Shown here piece by piece: positions 10,547 to 20,491 of a DNA stretch of 64,000 bases. Source of the DNA: Apricaphanius iberus (taxonomy: Eukaryota > Chordata > Actinopteri > Cyprinodontiformes > Aphaniidae); contig JAPXFQ010001393.1 in the NCBI GenBank assembly GCA_028564705.1, positions 496,001 to 560,000 of the forward strand. The letters are read 5' to 3'. Each line of letters starts with the position of its first letter. Positions within the stretch are counted from its first letter, which is position 1. The position numbers were made by a program, and so were the translations under genes. Under the pieces are notes generated by a model. That model was given only the letters and a program-made list of their open reading frames with translations, ran no database searches and was not told where the DNA came from.

Positions 10547-10918
10547 TTACCCTTCTCCTGCCTGCCTTGAAGTGCTCTGTTGCGGAGCAGATGGGTGTTC
10601 AATGTCGAAATCATACTGACTTAGTTCCTCCAGCCAATGAGCTGGTTGCCCTTCTGAGTGCTTGAAACTAACCAGCCAAGCCAGACTACCATGGTCAGTT
10701 CGAACGTGAAATTTTCTGCCCAGGAGGTAGTGGCGGAACTGTGTGGTGTATCTGACAATCGCCAACAGTTCTCTTGGAGTTACACAGTATTTATGTTGTG
10801 CAGGAGTCAGATTATTGCTTGCATATGAGATGACTCTCTCCTCCTCCAATTGTCCCTGTGACAATACTGCGACAATACTGTAGCTAGAAGCACCAGTGTC
10901 CAAAATATTAGATGCCAA
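10547..10918 (-). pseudogene. Ty3/gypsy RNase H domain
   Basis: The 123-residue minus-strand frame is the gypsy RNase H: LDTGASSYSIVAVLSQ (first acidic residue), ERVISYASNNLTPAQHKY, RELLAIVRYTTQFRHYLLGR (catalytic Glu) and VRTDHGSLAWL (catalytic Asp), then FKHSEGQPAHWLEELSQYDF. This domain removes the RNA strand during reverse transcription. The domain itself is undamaged, but the surrounding pol is broken by insertions and frameshifts. Confidence 0.9.
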
Positions 10919-11044
10919 AAGCTGCTTTACGCCAAGACAGGTGCAGCCGTCAGTCTCCTCTTGAGTCGTAGGAAGGTTATCCGGCTGGTCCTCACCCCAC
11001 TGGAACCCTGTTTCTTGAGGACAGTGTTGAGCGGACTTGCAAGT

Positions 11045-11810
11045 TCAGCAAAGCCAGGTACAAACCGGCAGGTAATAGTTGCATAGTCCTAGAAATGCTT
11101 GCTCCTCCTGTTTGTTGGTGGGGTCCTGCCACTCCCGCACAGCTTTGGGTTCAAACAAATGAGCTAGGTTCTCCAAGTTTTGTTCGATGCTTTTACCCAG
11201 TACAATTATGTCGTCCAGGTACATGAAGAAGGATGTTTCACAGAAAACCTCGCAGACCCAGCTCCATGGCTCCCTGAAATGTACCAGGTGCATTGCAAAG
11301 TCCAAAGAGCATTCTGGTGTATTCGTAGAGGCCATAGCAGGTGATAAATTCTGTTTTGGAACGGTCCTTAGGGCCTACAGCAATTTGGCAGGTCTAAGGT
11401 GGAGAAAATGGTTGCTTCTCCAAAAACAGCCAGACATTCCTCCATCTTTGACAGCGGCTAAGCATCCTTCATGGTGAAGTCATTTAGGTGCCCACAGTCC
11501 ACACACTAGCGTACACCACCATCTTTTTACAAACGATAACCACCGGTGAGGCCCATTCTGAGGAAGATGGTACGACGACTCCAGATTCCAACATGTCTTT
11601 AACATGCTTTTCATCCTCCCCTTGGAACCCCAACTGTGTCTGTCTGACCAGCTGGCGTACAGGTCTGGGATTCCCAGTATTTATTTTATGAGTAGCGGTG
11701 AAGAGGTGACTAAAGTCTCTTTCTTTTTCTGCAAAGAGAGACTGGTTTTTCAGGAGGAGCTCAATCAGCCTTGCAGGTGTTCTTGTAAGTCTAGATGGCT
11801 CTTCTGCACC
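11045..11810 (-). pseudogene. Ty3/gypsy reverse transcriptase
   Basis: Minus-strand frames read SGVVVPSS, WASP and VVIVCKKDGG near 11,590-11,510, then DAYPL, STLDL (catalytic Asp of motif A) near 11,420, and FMYLDDIIVLGKSIEQ (motif C, YLDD) near 11,220. It continues through a thumb-like FEPKAVREWQDP and AFLGLCNYYLP. Order and sequence are those of a gypsy RT polymerizing cDNA from the element RNA. Several frame changes make it inactive. It is contiguous with RNase H below and separated from the protease by the LTR at 11,819-12,549. Confidence 0.85.
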
Positions 11811-11818
11811 CTTGCAAC

Positions 11819-12549
11819 TGAAGGAGTTGTATATATTTATTTAATTTAAAAGATAACTCTATAAATTTCATGCATGTTCAAGTTTATCAGAGAGGAGACA
11901 AGAGGAATTTAATTTAATTGTAATGCAACTGATCAAATACTGCTTTACAGAATTTCTTAAAACAGATCAAATATTCGTTTACAGAATTTCTTAAATCAGA
12001 TTAAATATTTATCTTACAGAGTAGTATACATTACACTCTCTGGGTCACCCTACAAGGAATGACGAGTTCCTCATTTGGACATCAGGTTTTTATAGCTTAC
12101 CAAGTGTTCAACATACTTTAGAATCCTCCTCCTTCACTTTACATATGACATACAACACATGATTGGCTCATTCAAACTGTCGGTAAGACTGGCCTCCTTA
12201 TGTTTATTTAAACATTGTCCCATTGTTTTACTTGCTCAGCAAATTCCAAACTGGTTCTAACTAGACTCTCTTTGGTGGTTGTCTGTTTTATGACCTTCAA
12301 AACATTTCTTGACCTCAGCAAGAGTCTGGTCACATCCTGTCAAAGGCACACAAACAGGTATTTCCTCTGAAAACCCCATTGTTTAGCTTCTCTTTGTATG
12401 ATATTTTCTGCTAAAAACTTCCTGTATTTCTGTGACCCAAACAAGAGTTGATTCTGCAAGATACCTCTAAAACCTTAAATCTTAAAAGTATAATTACAAA
12501 GAATAGTAACTGAAACACCTTATTCAAACATTAATAGACATATACTTCA
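11819..12549 (-). mobile_element. solo ERV LTR (family A, copy 2) with 4-bp target duplication
   Basis: This is the inverse-orientation relative of 3,907-4,484. On the minus strand it starts TGAAGTATAT and ends near CTCCTTCA. It is flanked by CAAC at 11,815-11,818 and CAAC at 12,550-12,553, a 4-bp duplication as made by several retroviral and LTR-element integrases. No internal proviral sequence adjoins it, so it is a solo LTR left by LTR-LTR recombination. It carries a roughly 40-base internal duplication of the motif with TTTGATCTG/TTTGATCAG. It disrupts the gypsy pol between protease and RT. Confidence 0.8.
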
Positions 12550-12559
12550 CAACCTGTAG

Positions 12560-12870
12560 CTCAGCCGTGTCGGTCTTCTCCTTCTTGGCCATAGCTTGTG
12601 GATGCTCATGTCCCTCGTCCGAATTTATTAGAGAGTCATCCGGGAAGGTTTCGACCAAAAAGCCGACACATACACCACATGAGAGAGATGCGCTTTTAGT
12701 TGAGAAATTACACAGTCTTACTGGAACCCTTGGATCCACGTAGACGGCAACACTGCCTGTTGTCATAGCTCCAGTAATGCTCAGTGGTTCCAGGACAGCT
12801 GGTGGCTTCTGCGCCAGTGTCAACAACCGCTTTCACAGGTAGGCCATCCACTCTCATTTAAATTTGAAAG
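12560..12870 (-). pseudogene. Ty3/gypsy aspartic protease
   Basis: Near 12,850-12,800 the minus strand reads LPVKAVVDTGAEATSCPG, containing the D-T-G-A active site of retropepsins, which cleave the Gag-Pol precursor. Following codons shift frame and then run as an open 100-residue stretch to 12,524. It sits between the nucleocapsid knuckle and the RT, as expected for gypsy pol. Confidence 0.75.
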
Positions 12871-12990
12871 GAGCCTTTTTAGTTGTACGTCCAAGCCACG
12901 GGGTGGGTAGCTGATCGTCTTTGCACTGGATGCCTTGTGAGGTTCAGGAGGTGGCTCCTTGGGCATGTCTCTGTTTCGAATCAGACTGGG

Positions 12991-13230
12991 TCATCCTGAG
13001 CACCCCCTCACCATATGACCTGCTTCACCACAACAAAAACAGATGGGCTTGTTTCTTTTGTTTGGGCTAGGTGACTGGGCTCCAGCATTTTGAACTGGTG
13101 CTGCCGTCGTCTGAGTGTCTTGGTCCAGTTGTCTGCTGGCATAAACTGTTCCAACAGTCCCACAAGCTTTTTTCACAGTATGAAGACTTCCAACTTCAGA
13201 GTCAGCTGATCCACTTTTTCTATAAGCACT
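12991..13230 (-). pseudogene. Ty3/gypsy gag C-terminus with CCHC zinc knuckle
   Basis: The minus strand shows KVLIEKVDQL and later CFCCGEAGHMVRGC, an exact C-x2-C-x4-H-x4-C knuckle that binds RNA in Gag nucleocapsids, after a Pro/Gln-rich linker. A stop soon follows. The gag is cut off at 13,231 by a TTAA and piggyBac-like terminus. The N-terminal gag was not found. Confidence 0.8.
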
Positions 13231-13339
13231 TTAACACTAGAACCAGAGACCAGTCATTTAATTGGATCCCCACTACTCTACCACAGAGCTTTCATTTGAC
13301 AGGGCTGTTGTTATCTAGGAATGTTAATCACTTGTGAAT

Positions 13340-13725
13340 AGGTGCCTTTGTTCTGTAAATGTAGCAATTAGGGAAGACTGGGTACAGTTGCAACACATTT
13401 TGCATTTGGCTCTATTATTCAAAAACCTTGTGGATGAGACAAACTAAATTTTTATACAAAATACTTTCATCCTTCTGTTAACAGTTAAAACTATTTAAAG
13501 ATAACTACAGGGAACATATTCTTCTAAATTTGTATTAAAATGTAAGCTGTCCAGTGTTGCAATTGTCCCTGGTCCTGGGTGCAGTTGCAACACTGTTCGG
13601 GGATGGTTGAAAATGTTACAAATACAATATATTTTAATTTTGATTAAAAATAAAAAATAAAATATAATAATAATAATATTAACATAACACAATCGACCAT
13701 CTTTTCAACTGTCCCGGTCTCCCCT
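13340..13725. mobile_element. small repeat element between 10-bp direct repeats
   Basis: ACTTGTGAAT occurs at 13,330-13,339 and again at 13,726-13,735. Inside lie inverted-repeat-like ends (left TAGGGAAGACTGGGTACAGT at 13,370, right reverse complement TAGGGGAGACCGGGACAGTT at 13,725) and repeated GTTGCAAC words, including an 11-bp inverted pair CAGTGTTGCAA / TTGCAACACTG. The left inverted repeat begins 30 bases inside the direct repeat, so the exact ends are uncertain. The family is unknown. Confidence 0.4.
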
Positions 13726-13925
13726 ACTTGTGAATCAGCATTGTATTGACTATTCATTCAAAGAATCAAACATTTCACGATCCAAAAATGTTTATTTGCA
13801 TATTCAGGTAAAAAGAGAAAAAATAAAGTATACAAACAATATAAAAATATACAAATATTCATGGTGTGTGTGTGTGTGGGGGTTTTTGATTGTTTGTGTG
13901 ATGGAGTGACCCATGTTTCATTGTT

Positions 13926-15068
13926 TCAGTTCACTGACTCTGGGACATCTCTGGCACTCCTTCTCAAAGTCCTTTCTGCATCTTCCACAAGTATACTTAT
14001 AGCAGTGTACACAGCGTGAAGTTGTGCTATTGTTTTTACATTGGTTGGTCGGCTGACACTTGGCTCTTTTCCCTGGGGGGATTTGGAAGGTTGTTGCCGA
14101 AGAAGCTGCTCTTTCTCAGCCATCTTTCCCTGCATAAACTGCTTAGAAAGCTCATCTGCAAGATTGGCCAGGAAGTCCAACCTTCAATCCTTCACTCCAG
14201 TGCATGCCTGATAAAGCACGTGAGCATTCATTGCAACCATGTCCACCATATTATAAAACACAGCAACTGGCCATCGACGGGTTGCTTAACGCACGGTGTA
14301 CTGCCGAACCTTCTGGTCCATAATGTCCACGACACACTTTATGATATTGTTGTCAGTGACTGTGTTTAGTTTCCTCTTTCAGTTCTCCCGAATCTCAACT
14401 TTGCTGTGCATGGTACTGAGGATGCAAAAAGTCTTCTTCCACTTAGGTGCATAAAGCTTGGTTTATGCTTGACGCATCCGCGTGGTCTGCATGCTGTAGT
14501 CTTCAAGAATATTGGTTCTCAGCAGGGACAAGCCGCAAAAAGTATTAAAGCTACTAGAAGGCATCTCGGCCGGTTCCGCACGTCTCATTTCCGCGCGGAA
14601 TGTACTTACGTCAAGCATAAACCAAGCTTAAACAGTGAGAGTCATGCCAGTTGTTGAAAACACCTAAAAAGTAAAACCCAAAAAAATATGTTATTGTCAT
14701 TGCAGGTTATATGTACTATAATACTGCAAAAAAACAGGAGCTCTTGGTGCTAAAAAGGTAAAATAAACACTGCACTATCAACAGGAGTAAAAGTGCTGCA
14801 ACATACCTGCGTGTTGAATTCGTTGTGGTTGTTTTGCTGATGGTGGAACCTCCCGACGAATCTTGTTTATGGTGCCAACAAGTGAAGTGTTGCGGCTGAG
14901 TAGTCATTGAGCCAATAATAATGACATAAAGTAGTTGCCAGTTGTAACAGTTATACCCTTGTCCATAAACGGTTCCATCAGCTTCACCACTACATTCTCA
15001 GAAAGTCTCTCCCCTGAGGGACGACTGAGGTACTTGCCAAGGTATGGGATAGCATTACACATGTATTG
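13926..15068 (-). pseudogene. piggyBac-type transposase relic
   Basis: Minus-strand reading order fits a piggyBac transposase: CNAIPYLGKYLSRPSGER, VVKLMEPFMDKGITVTTGNY, GTINKIRREVPPS, then after a MITE insertion CILSTMHSKVEI, DIMDQKVRQYTVR, RWPVAVFYNMVDMVAMNAHV, LDFLANLADELSKQ. Finally a Cys-rich C-terminal motif (SRCVHCYKYTCGRCRK) sits in a different frame from the preceding helix. Such enzymes cut and paste at TTAA. Stops, the MITE and frame changes make it inactive. The N-terminal half with the first catalytic Asp is not seen. Confidence 0.8.
14455..14628. mobile_element. PIF/Harbinger-like MITE with TAA target duplication
   Basis: A 174-bp element with inverted ends AGCTTGGTTTATGCTTGACG (left) and its reverse complement (right). 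It is flanked by TAA at 14,452-14,454 and 14,629-14,631. A 3-bp TWA duplication is typical of PIF/Harbinger elements. It has no coding capacity. It interrupts the piggyBac transposase relic, so it inserted after that element. Confidence 0.75.
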
Positions 15069-15900
15069 AAGTAAATGAAGGTGAAGTAATGGCTTATTCA
15101 GAGTCTGAAGAGGAATTTTTACTCTCTGATAAAGATGTTCAGTTGTCCAGAGAGAAAGAAGCAAAACTCAAACAACGCACAGCCGGTTCCGGTCCTGTTC
15201 GCCATGACACTCCACAGCAACAGGTGCGATGCTGTTCGTCACGTTATCCCGCTGGGAAAAAAGGTATGTGACTGGGTAGCAGTGGTGGTCATAACAAAGC
15301 TAACTGAGATAGAAAAAGCAGGAATGTAAAAATTACAGGAAATAGCAACAGACACAGTGGAAAAAGCTGTTTTCATTATAATTGGGAGAGCCACCTTTAC
15401 TGCTTTCCAGCATATTACGAGAAAGTGCCAGCTAAAATTGTTATAATAGACAAGAATGGGTATACTAGTTACAGCCCAAAGAGTCAAAAGGGAACTGTGA
15501 GCTGGACAGCAAGATCAGATAGTGAATACTGTGAGCTTTGTCAGCAAGATCAGTTATTGAAAAGAACTGTGAGCTAGTAAATAAAGTAAAGTTGTGAGAT
15601 ATCTATCGAGATCAGCTAGTTAAAGAGGAATTATAAACAAATAAATATGGGTAACGTAGAAGAAAAGGTGGTTTCTCCCAAGGGGCTCTGACATTTCTTT
15701 TATGAATCATGTAAAAAAATACACATAATATAGCATAATTTATAATGGTGAGATTTTTTATTATCTACCCTGTGAAAGTGAAAAACATGTAATTCCTTAG
15801 CCAGACTCAATTAAAGAATCTCAGCAACAGTCTAGAAAAGAAAAGGCAAGCGTGTAAACTCTTATATTAGAAATAATACAGGAAGTGATGTAGAAAGAAA
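15069..15900. other. unassigned segment with a short tandem repeat
   Basis: An open frame at 15,089-15,271 (plus; MAYSESEEEFLLSDKDVQ) is acidic and unrecognised. At 15,496-15,580 a unit of about 36 bases beginning ACTGTGAGCT and containing CAGCAAGATCAG is repeated 2 to 2.5 times. Nothing else is recognisable. Confidence 0.35.
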
Positions 15901-15929
15901 ATAACTTAAACTGCAAAGATATTCTAAAT

Positions 15930-16803
15930 GGATACAGTAGATGGACCTTTGAATGGTTGGAAGCAGACGATGGAAAAGAAGAAAAAGACTAAAAGGACAC
16001 AGAAACCGATAAGCCTCCTGAGAAAAACCCTGATACTGTCTCTACTTTTTCTTCCTCTTTTGCAGAGCGCTTGGAAGGCTGCTGCTGACCTGACCCCTGG
16101 ACTCCACCTCTCCTGCATATCAACCACACCATGGTCAAATCTTAAGGAAATTTCAATTTCGATTGAAATTTCATTGAGATAATCATTACCTGGATGAATG
16201 AGAATATTCACAGGCCGAGCATGGACAAATCCTGCACCAGTACCCCAACACCAAGCCCCTCCGCCCCTCGAGCTGGAAAGCCCCCTACTCTACAAGATCA
16301 ACGACAGCAGGAACCAGAGACTGAACCCCCCAAAGAGGAAAATTACCTGTCGCCCGCCTCGGCCAGCACTGCTCAGTCTCCAACCCTGCAGCTGCACCCC
16401 CCCAGCAGCCCTGGAAACCGTGCTGCCATACCTTGCTGAGGCCACCAGGACTTCCTACATAGTGTGGACTGACACTAATGTCCGTTTGGCAGAGGTGCTT
16501 CGTCACACACATCACACGCTGCTCACGAAAGCAGAAACTGTCACCCAAGAAGAGGCAAAAAGCCACTGTTCACATAGCACAGCTGACTCAAAACAGTTGC
16601 AGCCCCACCCAGTGCCTGTCCCCAGACCCAGAATGGCCCTGGCTCCAGTTTCTAATGCGGTGGGACTAGTTATTGTAACCGCTCCTGTTCAAGAGAAGAC
16701 TTTACAGCTCCAAGGGAGAGGTAGAAGAAGAGGAGGGCGTGGCAGAGGCAATTTCAACTGTGGACGCGAGCATCACTTCTTCCACAACCCTCATCCGGAT
16801 TGA
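15930..16803 (+). pseudogene. ERV gag remnant (second provirus)
   Basis: The plus strand has a Lys-rich then Pro-rich region, overlapping frames around 16,190-16,440, and a 201-residue open frame ending 16,803. That frame carries VRLAEVLRHTHHTLLTKAE, TQEEAKSH, and a basic RGRRRGGRGRGNFNCGR tail running into a worn CCHC-like knuckle (C..., HH, H). This order is that of a gammaretrovirus-like Gag ending in nucleocapsid. A strong pyrimidine tract and AG near 16,064 could be an acceptor site. Frameshifts and an imperfect knuckle indicate a dead copy. Confidence 0.55.
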
Positions 16804-17529
16804 ATAGGATGTGAGGTGGAGTTTCAGTGGGAAGGGGAAGCAGCGTACTCCACCAGCATCTGTAAATGAGGTCACTCACACACACACTACACTGTTACAC
16901 ACACTTTTTCACTTCCCCACTAAGGAAAGAACTCAGAGACTGCTACTCCTTGTCATGAACGTTAAAGACAAAAATGGCTATTTATTGTGCAACTGACAGC
17001 CCAGCTGATGCTTCCAACACTGTGTTTATTTAATCTGACCATTTGTATTATCTTACCTGAGTTACGCCTGTAAATGATGTTCCCCTGACCTGCAGCCTTT
17101 GTTTTTGGCCTCTTTTTCTCTATCTGAAAATCAGTGCAGTTTTTACATACTCTCTTATGGTCCGCTACACATTTCTATGGCTAAAATTACACTGACTAGC
17201 GATTTTCTTCAGGCTAACAAGTTACAATCTGTGAAGCTGCATTAAATTAACAGCCAACATTCTACCTCTGACTGACATACCCCTGAACTTTCAGCCACTT
17301 CTCCTCAGTACTGCAATACTTGCCCACACCTAATTATCACAAGTACTACTTTTGTTTTACTCTCTTTTCTTCTTATGTAGAATTCACACATGGATGTGCA
17401 AAATGAGAGACTAGGTCACTATATTAATTATTAATTCATTAAAGGCTCAAAATTGCACTACTTTTCTTTTACTCTCTTTTCTTATGTAGAATTGACACAT
17501 TGATGTGTTAAAAGGAGGGAATAGGTCAC
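16804..17529 (+). other. deleted pol region with a 110-bp tandem duplication
   Basis: Between the gag knuckle and integrase remnant, protease, RT and RNase H are missing or unreadable. A unit running from tacttttgttttactctctt through atgtagaatt to attaaaggctcaaaatt (17,344-17,456) is repeated at 17,457-17,529 and continues after the SINE at 17,776-17,812, so the duplication predates the SINE. Confidence 0.5.
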
Positions 17530-17775
17530 GGGGCGACTGTGGAGTAGTTGGCTTGCAATTGGAGAGTGGTAGGTTTGATTCCTCCAGTCACATGTCGATG
17601 TGCCCTTGGGCAAGGCACTTACCCCCCCAAAAATTCTACATCGTCCTACCGAACCATGTTGGCTATCGGTGTATGAATGTGAGTGTGAATAGGTGAATGT
17701 GCTTCAATGTAAAGTGCTTTGAGTGGTCAGTATGACTAGAAATGCGCTATATAAGTTCAGTCCATTTACCATTTA
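17530..17775 (+). mobile_element. tRNA-derived SINE, type 1, copy 1
   Basis: Starts ggggcgactgtgg and shows a worn A box and a B box-like GGTTTGATTCC. The body contains gggcaaggcactta and the tail aaagtgctttgagtggtc ... gcgctatataagttcagtcc ... atttaccattta. It matches 60,747-61,000 closely over its length. It sits inside a tandem duplication of the ERV interior. Confidence 0.8.
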
Positions 17776-17825
17776 CATTAGTTATTACGTTCATTAAGGG
17801 CTCAAAATTAGGGCTAAAAAAATTG

Positions 17826-18095
17826 TCAGACATTCATTCTCAGGTTGAAGCAGCTCTTCCCTGCCAGGCAGAGGCCTAGCTGCATAATCTCCAGCCCTGA
17901 GATTAAGTGCTGATCAAGAGCTTCAAAAGAAAGAGGCTTAACCATCATCGCTGGGTGAGCACATACAAGATCCTCCTGATGACCAAAATGGCAGTGAAGG
18001 TTGCTGAACTTGCCACCTGGATCCACGTTACACACTGCAGGAAGGTTCCTGTCCCCTCTGCCGACCCCAGCACACTCAAGCAAAATCAGTAAGGG
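17826..18095 (+). pseudogene. ERV integrase C-terminal domain
   Basis: The plus strand reads HSQVEAALPC, LHNLQP (with stops), VLIKSFKRKRLNHHRW, YKILLMTKMAVKVAELATWI and HVTHCRKVPVP, then a stop. This is the gammaretrovirus-like integrase C-terminal DNA-binding domain, which normally ends pol, with the PGDWV-type motif damaged. The core domain is absent. It is followed by an env-like start 55 bases on, the usual pol-env order. Confidence 0.65.
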
Positions 18096-18149
18096 AGTCT
18101 GTGCCCTTACTGCGACAAGTAGCCTGTCAAGCTACCTACCCATCTCATC

Positions 18150-18660
18150 ATGGAGAGAAACCATCCCTGGCACACCTTCTGCATCAATGGATGGTCACTA
18201 CGTGAGTTGATATGCGTCTTCCTCCTCCTGAGCCTCATCATCACATTAACCATCCTCTTATGGCCTGCTGTCCAGCAGAATAATACCCTGATCCCCACTC
18301 CACGCATGGATGGCTGAGAAAGAAAAGACATGCTAGCCCTCGATCTGCTACTTTCTTGTGTGGGGATACACGAGGAGCTGATGTTATATGTCTGCCAGAA
18401 GGATTAGATAAAAACATCTAGTTATGCTGGTTACCCAATGTATCTTTTATTTTTAAGTGGAGGTCTGAAATGGTTTGCACTGATGGCAGACCCCGCAGAA
18501 CATGATTGGAGCTCATATACGACACACCCATACCTTCGACCCCTGCTACAAATGACAACTACAAAAATATCCTTAATCGTCAAAGTTAACCTCACCAAAG
18601 CCGACATCAGGCTTGATTACATATTGCCGGACAATGCCTGCATCACAACTACAGATTAAT
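18150..18660 (+). pseudogene. ERV env N-terminal remnant
   Basis: An ATG at 18,150 (MERNHPW) is followed by a strongly hydrophobic segment, LICVFLLLSLIITLTILLW, suited to an Env signal peptide or membrane anchor. A stop follows at about 18,318, then further open segments (WFALMADPAEHDW, ADIRLDYILPDNACI). Position directly after the integrase end supports env. No cleavage site or fusion peptide is visible. It is truncated and not functional. Confidence 0.45.
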
Positions 18661-19607
18661 TTACTACTCATTGAACGTTTGAAATGACTACTGGATTTTC
18701 AAAAGAGACTAATAACTGGCTGCTTATGGCAAAACAGACCGGTGAAACTGTGGTTGGCAATTGTGTTGTTTGTTTAGGTCCACATCCTCTGTTAAGAGTT
18801 ATGCCAACTCCTTCTTAACTTAATCACACGTGTCTTAGTTCTCTGTTAACCAGCCCTAATACACTCCACGAGTGTGTAAAGTTTAAGTATAAACAGCCAG
18901 AAACCCAGTACGCAGCTGAGACAAGAATGTTTCATTTTAAACAGCTTTCTTTGGAAAAGGTGTTGAAGTGTCCCTCTTGGATCTGTATGCTCTGGTGGCC
19001 TGGAACCCAAAACTGAGTGTGGTGATGAGAAACTCAGGGAGTCCCAGAGGTTTCCCAAAATCCAGAATTCTTTGGTCCGGGTCATGCACAGGAGGTTCTC
19101 AGCAGAGGAATATCCGATGTCCAATAAACTTGAGACAGGGCCAGGATTCAGCAAAAGGGTGTCAAAAAACTGTTATCAGAAGCTACTAAGGGCAAGGCAA
19201 AAACAGTGGTCAGGGATAGGTAGAGTCAAAAGCAGATTAACACTAGCAGCCTAAACAGGGCTTGAAGGCTGTAACAAAGGCAGACAATCTCGCACTGAGA
19301 AAGCCTAGAGCAGGTGTTTAAATTGGCAGCTTCTCAGGTACAGATGAGCAATCAGCAGGCGGACGGAAAGTGCAGCAAACTGAAGGACAGGGATGATATA
19401 ACGACAGAGTGCTCCTTTTCGGAAAATCCTTTCCCTGTAACAGATAAAAGAACTGCTCCTACTCCCGAAGAAGAAGTAAAGAATCAATTAGTGTTTCTTG
19501 CTCTGATTTCTCTGCCCCCTCTGATTCTTTTGATCAATATGTAATGCTTCATGAAGAGTCCTCTTAAATCTTAAATCTTTACCGATGTGCCTCCTCTGAT
19601 GCCACTG
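18661..19607. other. unassigned sequence between env remnant and LTR
   Basis: The part 18,840-19,380 has the composition of a dispersed fish repeat (ggcagacaatctcgcactgag, ctagagcaggtg), but its class was not determined. An open frame at 19,314-19,544 has a hydrophobic C-terminus (LVFLALISLPPLILLINM) and could be a worn env transmembrane end, but no motif supports that. Confidence 0.25.
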
Positions 19608-19608
19608 T

Positions 19609-20061
19609 GTTATGAATTTAAATACATAGTATTTTGATTTTCCTATCATTTATAACATTGAATGTTTATTCTTGTGGTCATGTTATGACCAAAAATGTTA
19701 TAGAAAATGTTATTACAGTACAAGTTTTTATTGCCTTACTCACAGTGCCTAGATAATACATTGCTAAGTTATGTTTAGTTATGCTGTCCTGTAACACATC
19801 CTTTGTCCTTTCTCTAAGCAATTTATTATCTGCACCCATGTATGAAGTTGTTTGTTCTTTAAAATCTGATTAATGAACCGGTCAGCAACAGATCTGATAG
19901 GATGTGGTTAAACAACTATATATACTTATGACTTTGTAAAGAACCCCAGAGCTCCCTTGGGACTCTCCATGCGCATGTAAAATAAACTTTATATGAAGAC
20001 AGCTGCCACTTTGGTTTTCTCTCACTGTCGGTCTCTCAGACACCCCCTGTTTTCCACGACA
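19609..20061 (+). mobile_element. ERV LTR (family B), 3' position
   Basis: Begins TGTTATGAAT and ends TTCCACGACA. It has promoter-like features in plus order: an AT-rich U3, a TATA-like ACTATATATACTTATG at about 19,916, and AATAAA at about 19,980 followed by U5. It lies downstream of the gag-integrase-env remnants in the same orientation. No second copy of this LTR is in the window, so the exact 5' boundary is uncertain. Confidence 0.65.
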
Positions 20062-20388
20062 GTATCAGAAATAGCATAGTGCAAAAGAACACATTAATAC
20101 AATCACTACAATATACTAAGCATTACTTTGTAAATTGGATTACTCAAGCAAACCTTAATCAACAAAATCTACTATTTACATTTTTGTTTCTATTTTTGTG
20201 TTCAGAGATGTGTAGTGAATCTGGTGGACATTGTTAGCACAATCCAGTCTCTTCAGATGCTGTATTGGAAGGGGAAGCACTTAGTTCTGAAACAACAGTT
20301 GAGATTGACTCGTTGCTTGAATGTCACAAATGCACTGTGTGATTCCATGTGTCTGACCACTGCTTGCTGCTTTTGTTTCCTCATCCTA

Positions 20389-20491
20389 GGACCTGATTGA
20401 TGAGTGGAAAGCTAAGGAGATCAAATACTGTAACATCAACAAAACTATCGAACCAAGCTCACTAAAATGGACCCCTACCAAAGGGACATAA
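20389..20491 (+). other. possible orphan terminal exon
   Basis: A good acceptor (pyrimidine-rich tract ending cctcatcctag) is followed by [19 protein letters not shown], a polar run, and a stop at about 20,490. Composition is unlike its surroundings, but I do not recognise the peptide and no partner exon is visible. It may be a host exon, a pseudo-exon or chance. Confidence 0.2.

Larger units (their letters stand above)
13231..15068 (-). mobile_element. piggyBac-like DNA transposon, right boundary unresolved
   Basis: At 13,231 the sequence TTAACACTAGAACC matches the form of piggyBac ends: TTAA target plus a short inverted repeat beginning CAC/CCC. It interrupts the gypsy gag. The transposase reads from about 15,068 down to 13,926. 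A matching end on the other side was not found; the element may be truncated near 15,068, where similarity stops. It contains two further insertions (13,340-13,725 and 14,455-14,628). Confidence 0.55.
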
